64,000 bases of DNA from Spodoptera frugiperda (lineage: Eukaryota > Arthropoda > Insecta > Lepidoptera > Noctuidae). The translations under genes and the position numbers were made by a program. The stretch is taken from NCBI RefSeq assembly GCF_023101765.2, contig NC_064216.1, positions 9,241,545 to 9,305,544 of the forward strand, read 5' to 3'. The notes under the pieces are model-generated. The model was not told the origin of the DNA. It saw nothing but the letters and a program-made list of their open reading frames with translations, and made no database searches. Shown here one piece after another: positions 1 through 9,477 of this stretch. Every line of letters begins with the position of its first letter. Position 1 is the first letter of the stretch.

Positions 1-629
1 CCGTGTAAAATTCTTTCGGAACTCACAAATATAAATGCCCTATCATACATAAAGGTAAATTTCAACCCACCTGTTCCGAACACACCAAGTAAAACATTCC
101 TCTAACAATGTCCACTCCATCCACAGAACCATTTTTCCATGAAAATGAAACGACACAAGTTCAAAGCTACCATTTGTCCATTCTATGAATCGCTAGCCCT
201 CTAGAAACCTCAGCATTGTATCGCTAGTAGGAAGTGATTTATTTAGAGCAAGCCCCAGCTATATATCTGGAGATCGTGAGGCGTCTCGTACGGCTTGACC
301 ATTTACAGGATATAAGCACTATGTTCTAAGGGTGTTTGTTCTTTAGCCTAGATATTTTAAGGTCCCATTGATGTGTTGGATCGCAAGTCTTTGGTTTAGG
401 ATGAAGATGTTGGATACACCTATTCAATATAAGGGATACATTGCTAGGCTGTGTTGTGGTCATTCACAGGATCTTGATTAATCTTTTAACATATTGTTTT
501 TTTTTTAATTTTTAAGGATTGTTGAAGGTGTGACAGTATTGTGTATGGATACACAAAGTGGAGTATGATTATAATATTATTATCATACTCATTTTCAAGA
601 TCTCGTCTTTTTCTATATAGGCTACTACT
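1..629. other. Unassigned AT-rich DNA
   Basis: I see no gene, RNA gene or recognised repeat in this stretch. It is AT-rich intergenic or intronic sequence with a short T-rich run near 495-520. Confidence 0.5.
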
Positions 630-911
630 GCCTCGTTAGTCGAGCGGTCGCAAGAGCGAAAGCCGGGCAAGAGGTCTCGGATTGGATTCCCGGGTCGCAC
701 GAAGTATTGCTGGGCGTTTTCGGGATTCGAACATTTCTAAGTTGGTAGTAGTACAGAGTCTGGAACTGTGACTAGTATATGGCAATAGGCTTAGCCCCTA
801 TTACATGGAATTTACTACACAATGAAAAATGGGTGTACATTATACAGTGCCATTACGTGTCTTAATGTGCACCTTTGCTTGTCCCTTCAGGGATAAAAGG
901 CGTGACGATAT
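630..911 (+). repeat. SINE family B, near full length, tRNA-like head
   Basis: The 5' part resembles a tRNA gene: a box A-like stretch near 634-652 and a box B-like word (GGATTGGATTCC, 679-690) followed by CCGGG. The body contains the family landmarks CAATAGGC, CCCCTATTACATGG and, at the 3' end, GGGATAAAAGGCGTGACG. The same order is seen in copies at 11760-11960 (minus), 46750-47010, 57275-57497 (minus) and 62225-62325. It is therefore a retroposed tRNA-derived SINE of a type I recognise from noctuid moths, not a working tRNA gene. Family name not assigned. Confidence 0.85.
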
Positions 912-1278
912 CTACTTACTATATAGGCTACAGCTAGGTATATGTGTCAGTAACGTTAGTTTTTTGAAAATATCTTTGACATTACACTGTAATTGAAAAC
1001 AGCCTTACCTCATTCAGCCAATATTATCGTGTAACTCATAACTAAGGACATTATTATTGTAATAACAGGTGGGTACCGTCCTGCGTAACTTATAAAGTAA
1101 ACTGTAAGGTAATTCTATTGCCTGAGGATGATCTAGGTCTTAAACAACCGGTAGGTAGCCTTACATTGTTTCTTATGTTATTTTGTATTGACTATTGTTA
1201 TTCCTACTTACAGGAGGGATTAAGTACTACAAGTATTCAAGGGCAAGGGAGAAATACTAATTATTTTTATAACTAAAT
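912..1278. other. Unassigned DNA
   Basis: No gene or recognised repeat seen. It separates the SINE B copy from the MITE copy that follows. Confidence 0.45.
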
Positions 1279-1435
1279 TAACTAAAATGTCACGGTTTAC
1301 GTAAGTACGTGACGTATAGATTAGGCTGCGCGACGTCACCGCGTCTGTGTACGCTGCTCATAATGAAGACTCCCTCTGTGACTCGAAACTAGTAGAGCTT
1401 TTTTCCATTAATGCACGTGAGTATACCGTAACTTA
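1279..1435. mobile_element. MITE family H, degenerate copy
   Basis: The left end (TAACTAAAATGTCACGG, then a GTACGT-rich stretch) is an imperfect inverted match to the right end (CCATTAATGCACGTGAG, then TACCGTAACTTAT). The centre carries an ACCGCGTC block and a GCTGCTCAT block, both shared with the MITE E copies, and the ends match the copy at 26960-27137. No coding capacity is visible, so this is a short non-autonomous element. Confidence 0.6.
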
Positions 1436-1477
1436 TAATCTACATGGATCCCGAAATCTTTCACGCTAAATTAATTA

Positions 1478-1605
1478 AATTGTGTGACATAATCACGTTA
1501 CTGTTCGATGAGGATATTTGACTAGTTTCAAGCCACATCAGAAACCCATATTTATTAACAGCGTGCGTGACCTTCGACGTGGCGACCGTAGCGTATCTAA
1601 TTATT
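1478..1605. mobile_element. MITE family E remnant
   Basis: CACGTTACTGTTCGATGAGG followed by GACTAGTTTCAAGCCA matches the left arm of the fold-back MITE E seen at 38978 and 33788. The right arm is not recognisable, so this is a decayed half-copy lying just after the related MITE H copy. Confidence 0.5.
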
Positions 1606-1648
1606 TTAATCTTAGTATAAAAATATTGATGTCAGCAATCTGGATATC

Positions 1649-1825
1649 CACATATGGGGCCCAATAGGACTGACGTCTGATCCGGAGCTGCGGACTACCT
1701 AGCGGGTTTAGCGGGCTCTGGCTCGAAAAGTAGGAGTAGGAACGGGGTGGTTTTAGTCAGTAAGACTCTGACACTCCCTCTCGCCTCACCCAAGGCGGGA
1801 GAAGTCATTGGAAAAGAAAGAAATT
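1649..1825 (+). repeat. SINE-like family A, copy 1
   Basis: The copy carries the family landmarks in order: a GGGGCCCA head, GGAGCTGCGGACTACC, CTCGAAAAGTAGGAGTAGG, AACGGGGTGGTTTTAGTCAG, CTGACACTCCCTCTCGCC and CCAAGGCGGGAGAAGTCATTGG, ending in an A-rich tail. It is close to full length. Ten more copies occur in this window on both strands. Confidence 0.85.
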
Positions 1826-2700
1826 CGGATATAAAATCCTTTCTACGATTGTGAAACATAAAATGTGAGTAAAATTTTCGACTAAAGTATAGTACGTACT
1901 AAAGTTATACAAAGTAGTTCACATTTGCAGGTAGAAGCGAGCATAAAGCGTTATCTGCGAACACGTTCATTTAGTATGTCGTCGCTTTTATACCTCACAA
2001 TAACTTTTGAGCTACTACAGTTTTAATGGGTATAACATAGTCTGTTATAGTAGAATAGTCTTTGTATCTATCTGGTTATATCGAAAAAACTGCGTCTGAA
2101 AAATCGTTTTAAAAAAACCAAAAACTAAAATAAAAAGTTGAAATTGAAAAGCATAAAATGACATATGTCACATACCTCCATTTATGAAGTCGGTAAAAAT
2201 GCAAATTAATATAATGTACTAACACTGCGTTGATTTTCCAGTTATGTTATTAATTTGTAACGAAGAATACCTATGTAAATAATTTAATAACGATTTATGA
2301 ATAACGTTATACATAGGTATCTGACAGGCCGAATTTAGGCTTTGTTTTGTAGCTTACAGATAACATTGAAATTTAAAGACTCTATCTTCTCGAGAGGCAA
2401 ATTGTTTGTTATTTTTAAATCATTTATTTTAGGGGCCTTTATACTTAGAACTTGCCAGCCCCGTTGGGTCTTAAGTAAGCAATATTGTTTATTATGAGTT
2501 ATATAATTTACATAGTGCAATCAATAGTATAGTCATTGAGTAGACTAACTAAACATTCCTAGCAATAGAATTTAGGCTAAAACCTAGCACAAAATCAAGA
2601 CATTTCCACGTCTAGTCCAGCTTTCAATCAAGCCAGCTACCACACGTGAAATTAATCTCACTACCCCACAAGATGCGATTAAACAATCACGAATTTAATT
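1826..2700. other. Unassigned AT-rich DNA
   Basis: No gene or repeat recognised. Short open frames here have no codon pattern or family that I know. Confidence 0.45.
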
Positions 2701-2729
2701 AATAACTATAGTACCGTAAAGGTTCAATA

Positions 2730-3027
2730 ACCAGTGCGGTTCGGGTGCGCACGCGCAGAGCAATATGGCCGCCAACGTGACTAGCCGGGGCTCCTATTAA
2801 AATACCTGCCACTTGAAGACGAGAGTGTGTTATCAATATCTGTGTAAAACTGTGTTCAGTGTTTTATTAGAAATTATTACGTTTTATGAGGAAAAATTAA
2901 TATTATAAAGATTAATGAAATGACCTGGGGAAATTGCAAGAAGAAGACATGGTGTATAGACTCAAAATGCAGGCAACAGAAACTTAATATAAACTATGTA
3001 GGTTTGTTGATTTCTAAGGGTGTAAGT
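2730..3027 (+). promoter_or_regulatory. Candidate promoter and first exon
   Basis: A GC-richer patch (2735-2790) contains AATATGGCCGCC, which holds a YY1/Pho-type core (GCCAT on the minus strand, 2765-2769). An arthropod-type initiator word TCAGTG follows near 2857-2862. About 165 bp downstream there is a strong splice-donor match GTAAGT at 3022-3027. This spacing would fit a transcription start with a short first exon, possibly of a noncoding RNA or a gene with a distant second exon. No TATA box sits at the expected distance. Motifs are seen directly; promoter function is inference. Confidence 0.25.
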
Positions 3028-3069
3028 ATTTATTTTGGGAACACCTCTAGTTCGTTGCGAAGAACATGA
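2920..3069 (+). CDS. Small open frame, 49 codons, in the candidate first exon
   Basis: The frame opens at ATG 2920 and closes with TGA at 3067-3069. The peptide begins MTWGNCKKKTW and has three Cys residues (C6, C12, C17) and a basic start. It matches no family I recognise. The GTAAGT donor at 3022 would cut it after about 34 codons. It may simply be chance or an upstream ORF in a 5' leader. Confidence 0.12.
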   Translation: MTWGNCKKKTWCIDSKCRQQKLNINYVGLLISKGVSIYFGNTSSSLRRT

Positions 3070-4740
3070 GAGTGATGTTCCGCGTTCAATAACTTCTCAG
3101 AAAACCTTGAAACCTTTTTGGGAGTTCTGTTTCGATGCGAGAATCATCATAAGTTTCAAAAGTAGTTATTTTATGTAATAATTCAGTTATTTGGATTAGA
3201 AACGGATTTTAAGATTCTCCAAAAAATTCAATGAGTCTAACTCAGCAGTTGCACGATCATAGTGACGACCAATAATGAGTTGGTGACGACCAATGACACT
3301 TGAAGAAAACTAAACATCAAAGGTCCTTTTAATACCGCAACTATGTTTCATGCATAACCGAATAAATTGACGTCCATTTTTCACCACGAGTGTCCTGTCT
3401 AAATACCTGTTTTTCCATGTATTGGCATCTACCATCAAGTCTAGAAATCGATAAGCCATATATCTATCAGATCGTACCTACTAATCAACGTTTCTCACGT
3501 ACGGAACTTGGGTGTGTCACAATATGAGTCCAGTCAATAATTACACTTAAGCAGAACCCAGATTCCCTTACGATTAATATGCAATTAAGTTGCCACGCGA
3601 TACCATGCTGTATTACATAGAATATGTATGGGATGTTATAGATTATTAATTAAAGCCTACTTGTATTTTCTTGTTTTTAAGCTTGTTATTATAACGCTGT
3701 AGATATCTAGAGGAAATTAGAAGCTTCGTGCGGTTAGTAATTTGCTGCGTGCCGAGTTTGTGCTTAGTCTAAGATGTAATAATATATGTATGTACATAGA
3801 GATTATTCTCTGAAACTGTGTGACCTTGAAACCTACTAAGTCTTGGTGTTTTAGAGGTAGGAAAGCAGTAGCGGAAGGTATAAGTATAAGCACTTATTAA
3901 ATGTAAAAAAATCATGTTTTTGCTAGAATCGATTCGCAAATTGCCCCACAATGTGCAATTATCTCGCTCTTTACGCTAACAAAAATATGTGCACATTGGA
4001 CACTGGTCTGCCTATCCTTTTAGGACAAGTTAGTATCATCTATAACGAAATATTCTACCCAAAACGTACAATTTGGTACATTACCAGCGTGAACAAAACG
4101 ACTACCTTTATTATTACAATCAATAAACTTAAATGCCTTAAGACTAGATATAATCGCTACAAAATCCCAGTTTCTGAGATAGTGATCGCGTAAACAATCG
4201 GTGCCAGTCGTCAGCGATGAAGCTGCTGAGTGGTCGGTATTATTTATTGCCTATTATCAGTTAATATGGGCTTGCAACCACTGTAAAGCGATGAGATCGC
4301 TTGATGGGGATGTGTGTGCTGGAATGTGGGCTTTGGTAGCCGTGTTTAGGGCTCGTTTCTTTACAGTTCAGAAGTTAAGTTCTATTTTAACGAAAATTTA
4401 TCAATTTTTAATTATGAGACTTTGTTATACTCATTAACTGAGTTGCCAATAAGCAAGTGTATACAAGGTGTTCAAAATTTTAACTGATGCGGTGCATATT
4501 AATATAGAACATAGTTAACACATATATTTATTAATATAAAAGTTACTATTATTGTTTTTTTAAGTAACTGCTGTGTTGGGTTAAAGTATTAAATTTAAAT
4601 CGTAGAACATATCGGATGATAGCCCTATATCTTCCCCATCTAGCAACAAGTCCACCCACAAGAAGAAAATCAAATAAATTCCGCGAAAAAAAAACAAACA
4701 ACCACTTTTATCTATACATCACTTCATAAAGCCGAGAGCA
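3070..4740. other. Unassigned AT-rich DNA
   Basis: I see only short open frames (up to 80 codons near 3951-4193) without recognisable similarity. No recognised repeat copy is present. Confidence 0.4.
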
Positions 4741-4764
4741 CACTACACAAAAAGCGCTTAAACC

Positions 4765-4925
4765 AGCTCAAAATGGCCGATACAACAGATTTATGTGCCA
4801 GTATTACACGTTCGGTGCGGGCCCCCGGGCGCGGGTTGAGTTAGTGGCCGATTCAAGCTGCTGTCGTGTGCACTATGCTTAATGAGAGCAGATACGTCAG
4901 GGTGTGGTTGTAACGGGCCTTAGTT
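4765..4925. other. GC-rich island, possible regulatory element
   Basis: A short CpG-containing patch includes AAAATGGCC (YY1/Pho-like core) and a dense GGGCCCCCGGGCGCGGG run near 4819. It contrasts sharply with the AT-rich flanks and matches none of the repeat families here. Regulatory function is inferred from composition only. Confidence 0.25.
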
Positions 4926-5165
4926 GTAATTGTGACTCTTACATCGCTACTATGATGCCTATGACATGTTTATTAATTGGCTGCGGTTTGAGGTTTTCGT
5001 TGTTACTAAACTTGTTGCTGGTGAAATACCATGGTCCTAGTATAGGATGAAAGTCGATGTTATATGTAAAATATTATGTATAAAGATTTCCTTTTTAGAT
5101 AATTACTAGAAATTTCTGAAAACTGAACCCTATGTATTCATGTTTCAGGTCCAGGTTCACAAACA

Positions 5166-5297
5166 CCGGAGCTGCGGACAACGTAACAGGTTACCGGGGC
5201 TCTGGCTCAAAGCAGGAGAAGGAACGGGGTGGATTTTAGTCAGTAAGAGTCGGACACTCGGAGAAGCCATTGGATGATTCTTCCGGCTCAAAAAAAG
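5166..5297 (+). repeat. SINE-like family A, copy 2, internally deleted
   Basis: CCGGAGCTGCGGAC, the GAACGGGGTGG block and GTCAGTAAGAGT are present. The CTCGCCTCGCCCAAGGC section between GACACT and GGAGAAG is missing. The copy ends in a CTCAAAAAAA tail. Confidence 0.8.
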
Positions 5298-5388
5298 GTT
5301 TGCAAAACAGGATCATTAACAAGAAGTTGGCTTAATCTTTTTAAGACAAGCGCCCTAAAAATTTTTACACATATGGACATTTTGTAGC

Positions 5389-5619
5389 TTAATCTGAAGC
5401 ACCATTCGCAGCAAATTCTTCTGGAACCCAAAACATTAATGACTGGTAAGGTCCTCCGCTAGAACCAACATCATAGACATCCAAGCAGATATTAAATCTC
5501 ATGTCATTCTTTTTCACATTTAATTTATTAATCCACTCGTTTCCACCCCCTATCGCACCGTGCGTAAATAAAATAAAATGTCGCAACCAGAAACCCGCAA
5601 ATAAAGTATTAATACCACG
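5389..5619 (-). CDS. Open frame resembling a terminal coding exon
   Basis: The minus strand is open for 76 codons from 5619 to a TAA at 5389-5391. The last 50 residues have a protein-like composition (GGNEWINKLNV ... DMRFNICLDVYDVG ... SLMFWVPEEF ... NGASD at the end). In-frame ATG codons occur only internally, so an intact gene would need an upstream exon. A possible acceptor AG lies just before GGGGTGGAAACG, but its pyrimidine tract is interrupted. No clear AATAAA follows, and SINE A copy 2 lies about 90 bp downstream. I do not recognise the family. It could be a 3' exon, a decayed gene fragment or chance. Confidence 0.25.
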   Translation of the reverse strand, partial: RGINTLFAGFWLRHFILFTHGAIGGGNEWINKLNVKKNDMRFNICLDVYDVGSSGGPYQSLMFWVPEEFAANGASD

Positions 5620-5759
5620 TCACTCATCCACGTGAAGCAGCGTGACAATGACGTCACGCGTGACACAAGCCATCCATCACGCCGCATGCTTACAAGAAAA
5701 GTACACACTCTTGCTAACATTACCAACCCTACCTTGCATAACATAGAGTTCATATTTGA

Positions 5760-6470
5760 GTACCTTAACAGTTAAACAAGTTTGTTCAGCGATATGTTAC
5801 CAATTTACACATGCGGTTAGATTCAAACCACAAAAGAACAAAATGTTTGCAGTTTAAATTTTCGCAACTGCAAAACTAAGTTTGTTTGGAAATGGGATTT
5901 TTTGTCACACGTAAAGTACAGGAGGTTGCTGAAACGGAAAATTGCGATATAACTTTATTTTTTAGAAGGAGATTGACGACTTAAGTAGGTGAGTCGTGAA
6001 TTCGTGATATATTCCGTGATACGAGCTTATCTCGTTATATTTATTGGCGTGAAGGTTTCAAGGATTATTATGTTTTGAAGAAAATATGAGGCGGTTTTCG
6101 CTACTTGAGGACGTATTAATGTTATATCTTTTTGGAAATGTGGGTGTTGGTCGTTGTAAATTAATACTTATATTTTATGTATACTAGGAAATGTAGTATG
6201 CTAAATGTATATATTTATGTATAGAAATAATTTCGGTTTTAAAATATTACGACATGCCCTTACACATTTACCGCATAATAAAAATACGTTCAACGTCTTT
6301 TCCATCAAAGGAACTAAATGTGACAACACACAAAAATATTACAAAACTACTCTTACCTAACATAAAACAAACAAACAAACATCAATTACAAAACCACACA
6401 TCCAAAATAAAATAAACAACACCATTATTATCAACGACTAAGAAAAAAAAATACGTCATTAAGACACGAA
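5760..6470. other. Unassigned AT-rich DNA
   Basis: No gene or repeat is recognised here. A simple AAAC repeat occurs near 6365-6380. Confidence 0.4.
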
Positions 6471-6474
6471 CATT

Positions 6475-6800
6475 ATGACGTAAGCAACGAGCGACAAGAA
6501 AACTGTCTCAGACAATCCCGAGTCGATGGTTTATAACTCGTACACACCCCGGTATTGATTAAAAAAGCAACATAAATTAGCGAATTCGAGGGGCGGCGGG
6601 CGGGGGGTTTGGTTGTTGTCAAAAAACTTTTATAAGTGTTTATGTGTACGTAGCCAACCCCCGCCCGCCCGCGCAGGGTGTGCCCGCCGCTGACACCCTT
6701 TCGCGCATACCCACATTCGTATAAAACACCCGGTACAGGGGATGGAGGAATTCGTTCCAGGTGTAGCGTTTCGTTGACTTTTTGTGAGGGATATTTGGGA
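6475..6800. promoter_or_regulatory. GC-rich island with a TATA-like box
   Basis: The island contains TGACGTAAGC (CREB/ATF-like), a GGGGCGGCGGGCGGGGGG run near 6590-6608, TTTTATAAGTG (Hox/Cdx-like) near 6628, and a C-rich block at 6657-6690. TATAAAA occurs at about 6720-6726, followed about 30 bp later by ordinary sequence without a clear initiator. It matches none of the repeat families. An enhancer or promoter is plausible but unproven. Confidence 0.3.
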
Positions 6801-7079
6801 TTGAAATGTGAAGATAGAAGAGATGCTTGTGTTAGTGGTCTATAAAACAGTGATAGTCCTAACTTTCATAATTGTGTTAGTAAATAAGATGTAATAAAAA
6901 TAGAAATACTGCCAAATCTTCAAACAATACACTCGTTTTGTTTAGTTGTACATGCAGTTTATATCTGCTGCTCTAGTTCAAATACTACTTGAGATACATG
7001 CAACATTTCGCATAGGAAGCCAATAAAACATACGCAATTATCATTCACAGTCCACATCCTATATTGTTACTAAACTACC

Positions 7080-7370
7080 CTTTTCCGCCTACGCCGCCTA
7101 ACCACTTTTCCTTTCGCCTGTACGCTGACATACAAGTACATGTAAATTAAACACCACCGCACACAGACACGCACACAAATAAAAACGTAAAGAAACACCG
7201 CGGAGAGGAAGAATGTATTAAGAAAGCGAGAAAGGGACGCCCTTCTAATTAACACCCCGGGAGGGAAAGAGACGGGAACATACGACACGCTAATTAAGAA
7301 TACAAGAAGAAAGACGCGTTTTATGTACAGCCGGGAATACTGTGTGTGTGTGAGTGTACTTTATGTGTGT
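7080..7370. other. High-complexity island with homeodomain-type words and a TG repeat
   Basis: Two TAATTA words occur near 7247-7252 and 7291-7296 within a GC-containing, purine-rich stretch. A short (TG)n microsatellite follows at about 7341-7352. No repeat family matches. Homeodomain sites are very common, so the call is weak. Confidence 0.2.
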
Positions 7371-8693
7371 GTAAACGATTTTCCATCTGTAACGCGCATG
7401 TGTAGGTGTTGTGTTATTAACTCATTATGTGAAGAGTTAGTAAGTACATAAACGTTATATACTGGTTAATTGAAAGCGGTTTCTTCGATAAGAGCCTGGT
7501 AAAGACAGCGGTATCGAGACATTTTCTATTTGATTTTAATATGTCTCCGGTCCGTGAAAATAGTGCGCTCGAGAAAAGTTACGTGAAAACTTTTTAGTTT
7601 CGGTTTTGTTGTGATTGATATTTAGTTTTTGGGTGTTCAAAGAGATTTTTGATATTAGATTTTGTAAAAAAATATCTATTTATCGTGTAGCTCTCTTGAG
7701 ATGCTCCTTTACGTTCTTGAGATTTTTGCGCCCAAAAATAATAGTATTAAGTAGAATATGCCTTATGTAAGATTTTGTTTGGCTCGAATAGATATACAGG
7801 TGAAACAGAGTTTTCATTTTAATTAATCATTCATAGTTACTTTGCAGTACTGGAACGTAAGTACGTATCTAGATTTCGACACTTGAGTATGGTTACTGAA
7901 AAGTTAGATACTTGTTTTCGAAAAAACAACATTCTAAGTCATATAGACCTCTAGAAACATTTTCAAGCATTTCTTTGCACATTGGGTGAAGAATGACCAC
8001 AACATAACTCAACCTTTACTTAACCCTTTCAACAACAGATTCCACATTAACCCACTTTAAACTAAAACTACATCTAACTAGAACTAAGAAAAACAAAAAT
8101 CACTCTTCAACAACCCCCTTACGAAAAGTTTTGGGCGAATTTTTTTCTTAAATTTTATTTATCTTTGGAAGATCCGGTCCTTTGATATTATGAGGGTCAT
8201 GGTCAGCCAATAATGGTTTAAGCGGCTACTGAAGGACCCAAGGACGTCTTCCGGTAAAGACTTAATGATGTAAAGGGATTCGAAGGGTGTAGGGGAGAAT
8301 AGGGATTTGGAAAAATATTTATAGGAAAAAAATTGTGCTGGTCGGGCGGTCTTTTCTTTTTTTCAATTTGACTTTAGAGTATAGTCTATTGGAGTGTTGT
8401 TTGTGACTCAATATTTTGAATTCGTAGTAATATGTTGTTAAAAGGTCGTAATTGGAGATTTTCAATTGATGCAAGTATTTTTTTAGTGTGTGATATAACT
8501 TTATACAACTCACTGATTTTTGACGTTTCTTTGGTTTCTAATACGCAGGTAAGCGGTTGATCCCGGTTGTCCCACGCAAATCTATGTATGACGGACGTAA
8601 AAAGGAAAAGGTGAAAGTAGCACTGTCTAAACAATTTTTCTATTAGGGTCGAAGATACGTCACTGATCAAATACTTACCTTACATTGGAGCCA

Positions 8694-8890
8694 TCAGACC
8701 ACTACAGATGGGGCCCAGTAGTGCTGATGCTTAATACCGAAGCTGCGGACTAGCTAGCAGGTTAACCGGGGTTCCAGCCCGAAAAGCAGGAGTAGGAACG
8801 GGTTGATTTTTAGTCAATAAGAGTCTAAAACTCCTTCTCACCACGCCCAAAGCAAGAGAAGTCATTAGATGATTTCCACCCCTTAAAAAA
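8694..8890 (+). repeat. SINE-like family A, copy 3, near full length
   Basis: The copy begins with the head CAGACCACTACAGATGGGGC and runs through CGAAGCTGCGGAC, AAAGCAGGAGTAGG and AACGGGTTGATTTTTAGTCA. It ends in a CCCCTTAAAAAA tail. Many CpG positions are mutated, which suggests an older insertion. Confidence 0.85.
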
Positions 8891-9258
8891 ATCCGTACGT
8901 TGGAGGCCCTTAAAGGAAATTATATACAACTGACGTAATCATCACCCGTACCCAAAGATTTAAATAAAACCATATCAAAAGCGAACCTAAGCAAAGATTT
9001 AGAAAGAAAGAGAATCCTTAAATTCTCATGTCTAATTTAGGAAATAATGTTCTCAAGTAATGAAAGTTGATAATGATGATTACTACCATTAAAGTCCTTT
9101 TATTACTGCGCAAAACTGCTTCATTTTATGGAGGATTTTGTTTTAAGATAGATAACTGTTGCTGACTAAATAATACACGTCTGTTTGTACGCACTGATAT
9201 TTTCTTTTACGACATATTCTAAAGCAATGGCTGGATCGATAGTGATCGAAATGATCCT

Positions 9259-9280
9259 AACCAACATAGTGATGTTGGTT
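9259..9280. repeat. Short perfect hairpin
   Basis: AACCAACAT at 9259-9267 and its exact reverse complement at 9272-9280 flank a 4-nt loop AGTG. No larger element is evident around it. Confidence 0.5.
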
Positions 9281-9312
9281 GGGTTAATTTCTATGTTCTC
9301 AATTTTATGTGG

Positions 9313-9477
9313 AACTAGCTGGTGCATACGGCTTTGTTAGAGTGGATTTTGGGCTTTGTAAACAGTTACTCCTTATTACATCAGCTACCTACCTGTAAAA
9401 GTTCCGTCAAAATCGGTCTAGCCATTTCAGAGATTAGCTGGAACTGACAGACAGAAATACAGATAGATCAAAATTGT
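9313..9477 (+). repeat. LINE 3' tail, RTE-like
   Basis: The copy starts ACTAGCTGGTGC and contains AAAGTTCCGTCAAAATCGGT followed by CCATTTCAGAGATTAGCTGG and a GACAGACAGA run. This is the arrangement of widespread 3' tails of RTE-type non-LTR retrotransposons in insects. It is 5'-truncated and has no open reading frame. Confidence 0.7.

Noticed and set aside
630..700. A true tRNA gene at the head of the SINE B copy
   Set aside because: Box A and box B words are present, but the sequence continues into the SINE body and the same composite recurs elsewhere. I could not close an acceptor stem.
7070..7288. Plus/minus open frames around 7.1-7.3 kb as genes
   Set aside because: The 72-codon minus frame is low-complexity (FLYVFICVRVCVRW) and lies over a purine-rich and TG-rich stretch; no family signal.
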